Assembly (NCBI GenBank): GCA_015501595.1
Contig: JADNRX010000247.1
Location: 18,551-82,550 of the forward strand
DNA: 64,000 nucleotides
Direction of reading: 5' to 3'
Origin: Hymenopellis radicata
Taxonomy: Eukaryota > Basidiomycota > Agaricomycetes > Agaricales > Physalacriaceae
Under the pieces are notes generated by a model. The model was not told where the DNA came from. It saw only the letters and a program-made list of their open reading frames with translations, and made no database searches. Below are positions 9,824 to 20,633 of the stretch, piece after piece. The number at the start of each line of letters is the position of its first letter. Within the stretch, counting starts at the first letter, position 1. A program made the position numbers and the translations under genes.

Positions 9824-12237
9824 ATGGGCTTTCAAGATTCTGCTTTGTATCAGGTGCGTTGTTATCACCTACTGGCTGGGGACTGGTTTGATGTGTTGTG
9901 TAGGACATGACTCCGTCATTATTGGCGGTGTCGTTGTTCTCTTCTCTTGGTGCTTTCAGTTTTGGTTACGATAACAACTGGTGCGTCTCAATGCTTGCGC
10001 CGAACGACACGTTTTAACAACAACATAAGGTGGGGAGGTGTTATTGGGGCGACACAGTTTGGCAAAGAGTTTGGCTCAGGTGAGTTACAATCCGGATCTC
10101 CACGCGTTGCCGTCTGACGCGTGTAAGGTTGGAAAACATTAGAAGATGGAACTACGATACACGCGTTGTCTTCTTCGGATAAGAGTACGGGTACCGCACT
10201 TGGAACGGTGCCCCATCTCACTTCAAGCTCGCTTCTCGTTCTTACACATCTTCAGGCTGGAATCATGATCGGTTGTATGATTGCACCCTTCATCAACGAA
10301 CGATATGGTCGTAGGATATCTTTCGTATCGCTGGGTGTTATTGGGTGAGCCGGACTTTAAATGTATACACACGACGCGGCTTACGCTGTGTAGTGTCATC
10401 GGAACTCTTATTCAAGCCTGCTCGACCATAAAGCATTCATATTGGACTCTCATCGTTGGAAAGATCATTGTCAACATAAGCGTCGGAATTGCATCTGCAG
10501 TGACCGGTCTCTATCAAGCCGAGTGTGCCCAAAACGTATTCGAGGGCCTTAGTCAATTTCTGTAAGCGCCTGGTCTGTTCCTTCCAGTCACCTCTCTGAC
10601 CTTTACATTCAGACACTGTTATTCAGAAGTGAGTTGAACAATCCCCTGCCACTGAGTTTCTGTCTGATTTCGCAGTTTTGGGACGTTCCTGGGAAACGCA
10701 GTCATGTTCGGCGTCCATCTTCGTACTGACAGCCTCGTCTGGATGCTTCCCATTGGGTTGCAGTTCATATTCCCTGCTGTTATCGCAATGGGCAGTATAT
10801 TCCTTCCCGAATCACCCGGGTAAGTCTTCGTCCTACACTGCGACGTCTCATCGACTCTGACCGCGTCATGCAGTGGCTCGTCCAGAAGGGGAAGCTCGAT
10901 GGTACAGGACTGACCTTTGTTCGTTGACCCAGTCTAACATGATTTACAGAGGCACATCATTCCTTGCGCCGCCTTCGTGGCCCAAATGCTGACGATGCGG
11001 ACATCGACGCTCAGGTCGAAGAAATCCGTGTGGCTTATGAACACGAGAAGGAATTGATAAAGGGTGTTAGCTTCTTGCAGATCTTCCGCGGTTCGGATCT
11101 TCGCCGTACTTTGATTGCTATTGGCATGCAATGCTTGCAACAAGCACAAGGCATCAGTTTCATGGTACGTCTCGTCTGTATTGCCTTGTCCGTTATGCTG
11201 ACTTTGTTTTCTAGAATGTAAGCACCAACCACTGATTCTGGATTATCCATGGTCTAACTTTACTTTCCGTCATTAAGAACTATCTCAACACCACTGTAAG
11301 TCGATTCTTTCTGTCGCCTCTTTTTATTCTAAGCCGCGCCTAGCTCCTCAACCTGGGTTTCGAAAACACTTATGAGCTCCTTGTCGTCCTCTACGCTTGC
11401 AAACTAATCATCTCGTTTGTTGGTGAGCACATCTCTTGATCACTATCATCGTTTGGCGCTGAACGCACCGCAGGCTTCTACCTTCCTGATCGCGTTGGCC
11501 GTCGCCCTCTTGTCCTTCTTGGCTCTTCGGTCATGCTATTCTCCATGCTGACTGTCGGTGGTGTGGCGAGCGTTACAAACAGCAAGCCTTCTGGACCACG
11601 GGGAAGACTGACACTCGGAGGTAAGCGTCTCCATATTACCCTTCAATTAGTAGCTCCATCACTGACATGCCGTTGTAGCTGTCTTCATGTGGATTTTGAT
11701 CTACTCCTTCACCTGGGTGAGTGTGATGTATTTCTTCTCCGAAGAGCGCTAATATGTGCCTCAGTCTCCTATGCCATGGACCATCGCCTCTGAAGTGTCG
11801 AGCAATCGTCTTCGTGAGAAGACCCTCGCCTCCGCTGCCTGGTCTGGCTTCGGTGTTGGTTTGATCTCCAACTTGGGTACGCTCGATTCCTAACCCGGAC
11901 GTTGAAACGATACGCTAACGTCAACGCTCAGTGGTACCTTACATTCAAGATACAGGTTACGGGAATCTGCAAGGTCAAATCGCATACCTCTGGGGTGGAT
12001 TCTCCGTTGTAGCGTCAGTTTATTCTTCCACTGCTATCGCCGACAACTAACATCACGATTCTCAGTCTCTTCTTCTGCTTCTTCTTCGTTCCCGAACTCA
12101 AGGGCCGCTCCCTCGAAGACTTGGATGAACTCTTCTACAATAAGGTTCCTACGCGCAAGTTTGCTGCGTACAAGGTAACGCCTAGTACGACGAAAGCGAA
12201 GGATGAGGATGAGAAGGAGCACGCGGAGCATGTCTGA
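9824..12237 (+). CDS. MFS sugar transporter, copy 1, with frame damage
   Basis: A sugar porter of the major facilitator superfamily (12 membrane helices, proton-linked sugar uptake). It starts MGFQDSALYQ and shows SLGAFSFGYDNN, AGIMIGCMIAPFINERYGRR, IIVNISVGIASAVTGLYQAE, CLQQAQGISFM, GFYLPDRVGRRP and, late in the protein, TIASEVSSNRLREK and FFVPELKGRSLEDLDELF. At least ten short introns sit where copy 2 (29912-32357) has them. Compared with copy 2, this copy lacks one base near 10528, one near 10545 and one near 10818. The first two break the conserved AECAPxRxRG motif and the third brings the total to -3. In between, about 55 conserved codons are out of phase. Either it is a pseudogene or the assembly has base errors. 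Confidence 0.75.
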
Positions 12238-12767
12238 GATGTTTTTTACGCGCACGCACTGGGAGATAATGTATTCTAAATGAAGTTTAATGTCAGACTC
12301 ACTGCTAACTAGTCCTAATCTTTTTGTCTCGTTGCCAGTTGAATCCTCAGGTCTATCATGCAGCAAGAACTCTAGCCTCTAAGGACTCGGTGAGCAGGCC
12401 ATACTGGGCACTTTCGAGGTCCTGCGAATCAGATGTAGTGGCCGTTGTATAGAGGGAAACGAGTATATTTTGAAGATGATAGGTACACCCCGCACTGCAA
12501 AGTTACGGTAAGCAAGAAAACCAAGATATATACCAGGATGAGAAGCAAACGTACTCTACTTCACAATGACTAGCCGTTGAACGCCCTAGCAAGGCACGGG
12601 AATTCCCTCCAAGTCGTTCAAGGAGGTGAACCTCCGGAAATTTGTCGGATCTCTTGACTCCGGCCGCATGTTTGATTCCTAATTCGGCAATTCACTCCTA
12701 TGGCTGCCCACCAACAGCTGACCCGGCGCTTGCCTCTCATCCCGCTTTGTGTCGGCTCCGACAGACG
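12238..12767. promoter_or_regulatory. transporter 3' region and regulator promoter
   Basis: About 530 bases without a gene. The half nearer the regulator holds TCCGGAAAT at 12633-12641, about 127 bases before the chosen ATG at 12768. No clear TATA box is seen. Confidence 0.45.
12633..12641 (+). promoter_or_regulatory. shared TCCGGAAAT motif (regulator promoter)
   Basis: Exact copy of the word found at the dehydrogenase, reductase and second transporter promoters, here followed by TTGTCGGAT. Its place in the regulator's own promoter would allow autoregulation. Confidence 0.5.
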
Positions 12768-15700
12768 ATGGAGACGACGACGTACAAGGAAGATTTGGCG
12801 CCTGCGGACCGCCCATTGAAGCGCAAGCGGATAACCATGGCATGCCACCGCTGTCGCCGTAAGTTTTATAGCTTCTTGGTCCGGAAGTTGACTCGAATTT
12901 CCGAGCCAGAAAAGAAAGGAAAATGCGACGGGACCAAGCCCATCTGTGGAAACTGCCACACGACGCGGTCTCTCTGCGAGTGGCCGGATCCCGAGCAGGA
13001 TGGCAGGAAGCATAAAAAGTCTGTCAAGTCCAAGGTGGAACCGGTCGAGCACGACGAGCTCGCCATAGACTCGGATAATCAGCGTACTAGGAGCCCTTAT
13101 CCGCGCTCGAATCACACGCTGGAATCTCCGACCCTCAGGCATGATGCGCCCAGGTACTCGTCCATGGCCAGCCCGCCGCGCCGCAGGGTTAATGACGAGT
13201 CAATATCCGCCCCACATCCGAATCATAATGTCCACCCCCACCCCCACAATCAGTCTGCCCTGGATATTCTTCTGGCGGCGGCCCTACCTGGTCCCACAAC
13301 GAGCCCCAAGCAAGCTCAAGCCGTCTGCCAGGGAGCGGAAGTCAAAGCAGCCACTCGTTGGAAACACCCACGCTTGAATCTAGGCGCAACTCTGCTTCTC
13401 AGTCACACGATCCTCCATTAGTGCTCCAATACCATAGGTACTATACTTCGACATTTTTTCTTGCATTTCGCTAACCGGGTACACAGAGCTTTTGGACCAA
13501 CAGCCATACAGCCCGGTTTAGAACAAATTTCCATCGCTTTCCGGGCACCTCCTCCCGGCTCTCGATGCGCGTCCCCACACCCCCGGGTGTCAGTCCATTG
13601 CTACCCCAACATCAAGGACCTCCCGATCCATACAACCTCACTGGTGCAACGCCGTTCTCCTTCGAACCTATCCACTACATCAACCCTCTGTCCGCCATCC
13701 ACAACGGAGAAACGCCCTCGCCTGTTGGAAACCCCTCAACCTCGTATCTCCCTGATTCGCCATATGACATCGACTCGGATATACCCCGCCCCTCTGTGCT
13801 GCAACGGCTGCTGCCTTTGTTCTTCACGAGAATGGGCAGTCATTTCCCGTTCTTGACCGAGTCGCGTCTGATGGGAAATATTGACCACGAGGACCCATCA
13901 AAGAGGGTTACTGCACCATTGTTGATCAATACGATATGCGCGCTGGCGTCAAGGTGAGTTGCAAGTCTGACCTAGGACGCATATGAAGGAATTTATATTT
14001 CAAAAGGTTTTCTGACGTTCCAATCGTGCGGTCGCAGCGCGATAGATCTCCAGCAACGTACGGGATACCTTTTGCGGAAAAGTCTAAACAGTTGCTGGTT
14101 CCGTTACTTGGTTATCCTTCCTCAAATACAGTGGCTGCCTTGTTGTTTTTGGCATATTTTTCGTTTGGATTGAACAGCGAGGGCGCCCTATGGACTTATT
14201 CTGGCATGGCACTAAGGTACATATCTCTTTAACAAATTTCGGGCGATGGCTCACACCCCATAGAATGGCCGTCGACTTGGGCTTGCATCAGGACCTTGCG
14301 TGCCGCGCTGTTCCTTCGAGTCCAATACAACAATACGAGGATCGTCTCTTGTGGTGGTCCTGCTTTTTACTGGATCGTATCTTGGCCTTCGGGACAGGAC
14401 GGCCTGTAACTGTGAAGGACAAAGAGATCACTGTAATACGCGTCTTTCTAACCTTCTTCATGGCTGACTCGACCTCTATAGACTCCCTTCCCACCGAGAC
14501 AGAAATGACGGCTGTACACGAAATTCAAGGAGCCTTTCCTGAAAAGGGGACTGACGGTTCTTCGTCGCAATCTCCGTCACCGTTCCCATATTTTGTTCGG
14601 ATGTTCAAAATGTACGGAGAGCTTGCCGAGGTGATCAATACCGTCGAAACGACCTGGCTTCCGCCTGTTTCGGAACCCCCATCGCGCGGAGAGCAACCTA
14701 CAAGCGAAGAAGCTGCTCAGCAGCCAGCTACACATCCCGAGTCTTCAGTCGACCTGTGTGAGGTGGAAGATGCTATCACGTCTGTGTACAACTCGTTGCC
14801 AGATTCCATGACCTTCAGCTCTGAGAAGTTGGTTCATCCTGCTTGCAGCACTCGGCACGACTAACATCTCTTCAGTCTTCAAGCTCACGCATCGAACATG
14901 GAAGGGCCAGTATTTCTTGCCCTTCACCTCTGGGTACGTCTGTACACGGTGCATCCACGAGACCGTTGCTGACCAGGCGGCAGTACAACTGCATCGTCAT
15001 ATTCCTTTACCGACCGCCTCTCATTCATCCAAAAGTCAACGCCGCTAGAGCCAGTCTTCAAGACCGATTAGCGGTGGTGAACAACGCATGCCAGATGATC
15101 AGCAGCGTCATCACGTCTGCCGATCTCGTTGACCCGTTCTCATACTTGGCGTCGCCATTCGTTAACCAGTGCCTCTTCGTCGCCGCGAGTGCGTGGGTTC
15201 AAGGTAATTTCTTCTTGCCTCCCCTGCATTCCGAGCTGAGCGTTGCAGACTACCGCATCCGCACCGGGCGCGTCCTCCTCGCCAACACCGCGCCATCGGA
15301 AAAGACGTCCAAGAACGTGCTGAACGCGTCTACGAACATCCTGGCGCAGGTGGCGATGAACAACTTCAAGCTGTGCAAGCGGGCGCTGAATAGGCAGACG
15401 CCGTTTTGGATGGGGGTCAAGTGGATAGAGGCCGTGGTGGAAAAGTACGCGTCGCAGAAGAGGCGGGCGAGTTTGAAGAATGCGACGGAGGGTGTGGATA
15501 CCTTTGTGAGCGGGGCGGAGATGGTGAGCCTGTCGCCGGTGCTAGATTGGTGCAGGATGCTCATTGGGTGTGTGCAGGCAATCTTCAAACGGCTTGTGCA
15601 ACGGACGACGGGGGCTTCGCCGAGTTCAGAGTTTAGTGCTGAAGGTAGTCTCAGACTATGTTTTTTTATATTCAATTCAACTCACGCGTATCATTCAGCT

Positions 15701-15811
15701 CTATCTGCACTTTTCTCTGCGTTCTCTCAGGGGCAGGACTCTTCTGTTTCTTTGAGCGAGGACGATTGGGCGTTGGCGTATAGTTTTCGCGTCGATGACG
15801 GCTGCGAATGA
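12768..15811 (+). CDS. Zn2Cys6 fungal transcription factor
   Basis: A binuclear zinc-cluster regulator. The ATG at 12768 gives METTTYKEDLAPADRPLKRK, then ACHRCRQKKGKCDGTKPICG and NCHTTRSLCEW, a complete C-x2-C-x6-C...C-x2-C-x6-C cluster once the intron at 12859-12909 is removed. A basic, Pro/Ser-rich linker follows. The fungal-specific transcription factor domain begins near VLQRLLPLFFTRMGSHFPFL and includes MAVDLGLHQDLACRAV and EDRLLWWSCFLLDRILAFGT with GRPVTVKDKEI. Several short introns are consistent with the frame. An upstream in-frame start at 12642 adds only low-complexity residues. The 3' end is uncertain: an intron may begin near 15644, giving a different stop. Its position between the transporter and the reductase suggests it controls them. 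Confidence 0.85.
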
Positions 15812-16086
15812 CTCGAGGTACGATATGAACGCATTTGCGTAGTAGGAGAGCGGTTATCTATGTATATTTAATTGTAGTGTAGTGTATATCGTACTACTTT
15901 TTTTGGAGCTTCCGCCTCGCTTGAATTCTCCTTTGAAATTGGATGTCGTGACATAACATGAATTTTCGCTACGAGCGTCGAGCACGCCTTTCTTGCTGTG
16001 TATGCGGGTCAATTGCAAAGGAGACGGAGGTACAGAAATGGTACAATTTGTTGTGTTTCTATGCGATGCTATCGATTAATCTATAT
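15812..16086. terminator. convergent 3' region
   Basis: AT-rich spacer of 275 bases between two convergent genes. TATATTTAATTGTAG and runs of T near 15898 are plausible 3'-end and polyadenylation signals. No gene seen. Confidence 0.3.
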
Positions 16087-17422
16087 TTACCACACCTTGT
16101 GAGTCGCGGCTTTCTCGTTATCCTCATCGAAAACATCGATATCCCAGCGGGGGTTGTAAAAGTACGGAACGTTGTAGCGAGTGCGTCCGTCGATCTTGAC
16201 AATCCCACTGATCTTGTCCAACGACGCTTGGTCAAGCTCGACTTGCTGGAAGTTGGACTGTAACATGGGTTAGTGCACGTTGCGAATATCCAAGGTAATG
16301 ATATTACCTTGATGCGGTCGGGGGTGACAGATTTAGGGATGACAGAGTAGCCTTTGGACACTCCCCACGCAATGAGGACCTGCGCGGTGGTAGCGTTGGC
16401 CTTTTCGGCGACCTCTGCGACCTCTTTGTGGGCGATGACGGGTGGCTTGCCGGTGATGTTCTGTCCAAGAGGGCTGTACGCAGTAAGCTGACAGATGATG
16501 GATTAGAATACGCGTATGAAGCAATGAAAAGAACCATACGTGGATGTTCTTCTTCGCGCAGTACTCTATGAGATCATCCTGCACCAACAGGGGGTGGGCT
16601 TCGATCTGGTTGACAGCTCTATCCACGATGATCAATTGTCTGTCAAAGTAGCAACGTTGGATAAACTAACGGGACAACATCCGACGACTTCGCCAGCAGC
16701 TCGAGGTGCTTAACGGTAAAGTTGGAGACACCAACAGCCTTGACCTTGTTGGTCTTGAGCAGGGCGGTCACCGCCTTCCATGTGTCGGTAATGCTGGGAC
16801 CACCGACGTCAATGATGGTCTCCTCTCCAGCACCGTCAGCGCGTGCGCGCTTAGGAGCGAGGGTCTCGCCGGGTTGGAAAGGAACTGGCCAGTGGACAAG
16901 GTAGAGGTCGAGATAGTCGACGCCGAGCTCTTTGAGCGTGTTATCGAGATCAGCCTCGACGAGCTCGGGACGGTGGGAATTGTTCCTGCAGCAAGGCGCT
17001 GAATCAGTATATCGTCTACGTAGCGATGCAGACAACATACCAAAGCTTGGAGACGAGGAAAATTTCAGACCTGGGGACGCCGGACTGCCTAATGCCCTCC
17101 GCAACCTAGTAAAGCGCGTTAAATCGAGATAAAATCAGTAGGAGAATATGCACCTCATTCTGGTTTCCGTAGCTGGGAGATCATTAGACCCAAGAGACAC
17201 AGAGGCGGGAGCGGTAACATACATAACAGCGCCATCGATATGCCTGTAACCGGCCTTCAAGGCGGTCTCGACGGCGCGCTCGACCTCACCAGGATTCGAC
17301 TGCCACGTCCCCAAGCCGATCTGGGGCTGATAACGACATGAACGACGCGTCGACGACGAGCAGCAAGGCAGACGTACCAGTTTGACGCCATTGTTGAGGG
17401 TGATGTATTTGTTGAACGACAT
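16087..17422 (-). CDS. aldo-keto reductase (aldose/glycerol reductase type)
   Basis: An NAD(P)H-dependent aldo-keto reductase of about 320 residues, which reduces aldehydes such as aldoses to alditols. From [15 protein letters not shown] it runs through [105 protein letters not shown] and YSPLGQNI, and the cofactor end [15 protein letters not shown]. The catalytic tetrad Asp (HIDGA), Tyr (MYGNQ), Lys (VSKLW) and His (LVHWP) is complete. Short introns fall throughout. A TATA box lies at 17477-17484 and two TCCGGAAAT words lie about 120 and 160 bases upstream. It fits the same sugar-alditol route as the dehydrogenase at 7707-9198, in the reductive direction. Confidence 0.92.
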
Positions 17423-17476
17423 GGTGGTGGAGATGAAAGAAAGGATGGCGACGTGAATGACGCCGTGACGCCATCC

Positions 17477-17484
17477 TTATAAAG
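17477..17484 (-). promoter_or_regulatory. TATA box of the aldo-keto reductase
   Basis: TTTATAAG on the minus strand, about 55 bases before the ATG, on the expected strand and at the expected distance. Confidence 0.55.
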
Positions 17485-17541
17485 CCAGGCAAATCTCATT
17501 GCCAACAGATTAGCGGATCGGCGCAGAAGGGGCTAATGCCA

Positions 17542-17590
17542 TCCGGAAATACTGATCAGGAAATCTAGGATGTTGACGTGCTCCGGAAAT
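17542..17590 (+). promoter_or_regulatory. pair of TCCGGAAAT motifs (reductase promoter)
   Basis: Exact copies at 17542-17550 and 17582-17590 in the same orientation. The second is followed by TGG, as at 29522, and is flanked on both sides by GTTGACGT (17572 and 17593). Two sites 40 bases apart in one promoter would suit a dimeric or cooperative regulator. Confidence 0.55.
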
Positions 17591-17599
17591 TGGTTGACG

Positions 17600-19013
17600 T
17601 CAAGGCCACGACGGACTCCTGGGGAATGACCTCCACATTTTTAACTGAAAGCCTCCAGCGGGTTCTATTGCTACACTCAGCTAACCAGCCTCATCGGTCC
17701 CACACGGACAATGAAAATACCCCAGCGAATGAGAATGGGCCGTCGTGGTGAAGGACGAACATGGGAGTGGTCATCTCGGTGAGTTCCTGAATAGGTTGAG
17801 CAAACTTGCACATTTGATCATGAACTCTCGCCTGCATCACTATTCAAAGGTCTACTCGGGAAATTAGACAAGAAGCAGAGACTTGAATCCGTGCACGTCG
17901 CAAGGGTTTCAGAATTCCTTTTTTCATCCAAGAAGCATTAGACAAGATGGCCTAAAGCACTCGCCATTGTTAATGGTGGCATTGAAGGGTACAATGCGCC
18001 ACATTTCAGCATGCAGACCAGACTGTGCTAGACATCTATTTGAAAACTATGTGCGCATTAATGACGGCGAAAACATTAGGGAAACAACGAAGACGATTCA
18101 GAGACTCAATGGTTTCCGAGGGAAGCCGACCCAGAGTGTGCATATGCCGTCGCGTTACATGAAGACAAAAGAGAAGATTGGGAGACGATTTCAAGTATAA
18201 GGCTCACGTGCGATCGCGGTGTGGTACTAGGAGAACAAACGAAAGGAAGTCATCTGAGCGCGCGGTATCTAGTTGCATTTTGAGTATGGCAATAAAGACG
18301 TAGCGGCGCCTCAACTCATATGCAGTGCATTGACAAGTGAATGCGCAAGATGATGATTTTGATGTCGGTTGGTGGTCGGCCGGATGAAGTTCCCACGCCT
18401 GTCGGGTCCGATGCCTCGGAATACTCCGGAAACCTGCCGAGAGCAACTCAGCGCAGACTGAATCTTCAGCTTCAAGATTCAAGTGCTTCTTACATCGTCC
18501 AGCCTCTTTCAACTTAAACTTCCTGCTACCCATGTATCTCTGCAACTTCTGCTTGGGGACTTAACCTGCCCGTTTCGAAATGGGATTCAGACGTATGATG
18601 TCCAACGAAGGAAGAGGGCATCCTTGGACCTGGAAACACACCGACAATCAAGGTTTCCACGTTGCCAGACTCCTCGCCTTCTTCCACTTCTGGATGCAAT
18701 CGTATCACTTGGCGAATTTGGTCTCCCTTTGACCAGCACATGTCAGCGCTTCGCTCAGGGACGGGCACTTTGGCCATCCCTTGGTCCGTGCACAGCGACA
18801 CTTTGTCGTGGACTTGGACTGCAATTCCATGTGTATCTATCATATTTCGTCCAATGCAGTAGGTTGTTCTCAGGAAAAGAACTGTCTGGAGGAGTATAAA
18901 TATCATGGCAGTGAAGCTGTCTCTCCCTCACTTGACCATCGTCTCCTTCTTCGAGTGCATTGAACTGGAGATCACTTTCTGCGCTCCGCATCATACATAC
19001 AAATCGTGTCGAT
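17600..19013. other. intergenic region with one doubtful ORF
   Basis: About 1.4 kb with no gene I can support. A minus-strand frame at 18526-18906 is open for 126 codons and contains VQVHDKVSLCTDQGMAKVPV and a balanced, protein-like composition. I see no family, partner exon or promoter for it. A near-match to the cluster motif (TCCGGAAAC, about 18427) also lies here. Confidence 0.35.
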
Positions 19014-20361
19014 ATGCAAACTCGGTCATCCGATGCCACCAGTGGCCCACAGACACGCTCTCGGACGCGTGCTGCCAAAGCCGCTAGCAGTGACCCCAAG
19101 ACGCGCTCTCAGGCGCGCGCTTTCAGCACTAAGCCCTCCGTGGGTAGAAAAATTCTTTCCGAAGGAAGGAAAGGTATAGTCAGGTCTTTACTTCCAGGAC
19201 AACGTACTGAATATATCTTAAGCCTTCAATAGCATCAAGAAGTATGCTAAGAAGTCGAGAAAGGCGGAGAAACCTGGTCAGTCTCGTTGCTATCCTAACT
19301 GACTGCTGACTCATCTCTCCTCCTAGCCAATGGTAGATCTTCCAAGGCCGCCTCGGTCGCGGAGAACATCGTTAATGCAGCAGCAGAATCGGTGGATCAC
19401 GATGAACAGAACCCAGTCAATACTGACCAACCGATCTCCGAAGGCGTCAACTCTACGGAAGAGCAAGAGGTTGCCGCCCTAGTACTCTTTCAAGTCGACG
19501 CCGAAGCCATACCTAGCAATGATGAGAGTACGTTGTGTCCTGGACAGTGCTTGCCTGGTACTTATCCTCTCCTTTAGACCTGTCCGAGTCCTCGCCGGTC
19601 CCTCCCACGGAGGGCGAGGCCACGCCTAACAAGCGCAAGCGGGCCGACGACGACGAAGACGACAGTGAAAAGCCCAGCAAGATCCCACGGTTAGACGACG
19701 GGATAGCTGGTAAGTTACGGCGGTCTTCAATACATTTAAAAGACACTCTTCTCATCTCGTCGTCTTTCAGCCTCGGACGAAACCTCTGGATCGGGCTCTT
19801 CCACTTCGAACTTGAAGCGCAAGCGTTCGGATGATGACCTCAGTGATGCGCCATCGGCTAAAACCATTCGCGGTGAAGACGGATCATCCGTCGGTGAGTG
19901 TTTTCTGAGAAAAAACAAGAGAAAAGTATTAATTATGCATGTCTCTTCCAGCCTCTTCGTCGGCATCCGGCGCCGGTTTGGCGACATCTTCAATTGTCTC
20001 AGCGCCTGTTCCCGCCCTAGCGCCAGTCCCCGCCCTAGCACCTGTCCAGAATGTCCTTCCCCAGGCGCCAGCTACGGTTGCTCCCATCCCTGCGGCGCCT
20101 GTTCCGGTCATTGCCCCTGCGGCTGTTCCCACTGTTGCGGCTATCCCTTCAGTTGTACCAGCACCCGTCCCGCCCCAGGCAGTTGCTTCTGTGCCAGCTC
20201 CCGCCCCCTCTGTCCTCCCGATGCCACCTCCTGCGCCGGTTGCTCCGATGCCACAACCTGCCCCCCAACCGAGTGCCTTGAGGAGGACGCGCCACTTTCG
20301 CATTCCGGTGAAAGACGTGTATAGGGACGAGGATTTCAACATCCGCCAGTGGGAATACTAA
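19014..20361 (+). CDS. Ala/Pro-rich, KRKR-containing hypothetical protein (probably nuclear)
   Basis: Six short exons join in frame. The start MQTRSSDATSGPQTRSRTRA is rich in T/R/S. Next comes a basic segment, FNSIKKYAKKSRKAEKP, then an acidic segment. Two consecutive exons then look like copies of one another: one carries NKRKRADDDEDDSEKPSKIP and ends in DDG, the other carries LKRKRSDDDLSDAPSAKTIR and ends in EDG. Both look like nuclear localisation signals followed by acidic clusters. The last exon is an Ala/Pro/Val tract of about 100 residues (PVPALAPVPALAPV repeats), ending RHFRIPVKDVYRDEDFNIRQ plus WEY. I do not recognise the family. Composition suggests a nuclear, largely disordered protein. 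Confidence 0.6.
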
Positions 20362-20633
20362 TGGTGCTTTTCTGTTTTTGTTGTCTTATTTCTCGCTTTT
20401 TCCCTGTTTGTCTGACTGTCATAGAGTATCAAGTAGTTTTAGTGTAGTCCCGTCTCGTCTCTAGTCGCCAGTGGCTCATGTATAATGATCATTTATCAGG
20501 GAGGGATGCCACTCTGTGCACCCACCCTGATCCTTCTGTTTCCTTGAAGATGCGATTCTGATAAGATTGGCGGGTACAAATTGCAATGCTTGTCCTTGAA
20601 ATGCACGCGAGATGTACTATCGGGCTACATGAC
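20362..20633. other. convergent 3' spacer
   Basis: Intergenic, between convergent genes. T-rich just after 20361, with no gene or structured RNA visible. Confidence 0.3.

Noticed and set aside
12618..13142. Minus-strand 174-codon frame over the regulator's zinc cluster
   Set aside because: No family features; the plus strand holds a complete Zn2Cys6 motif with an intron.
19929..20342. Minus-strand Gly/Ala/Thr-rich 137-codon frame
   Set aside because: Reverse reading of the Ala/Pro tract of the plus-strand gene.
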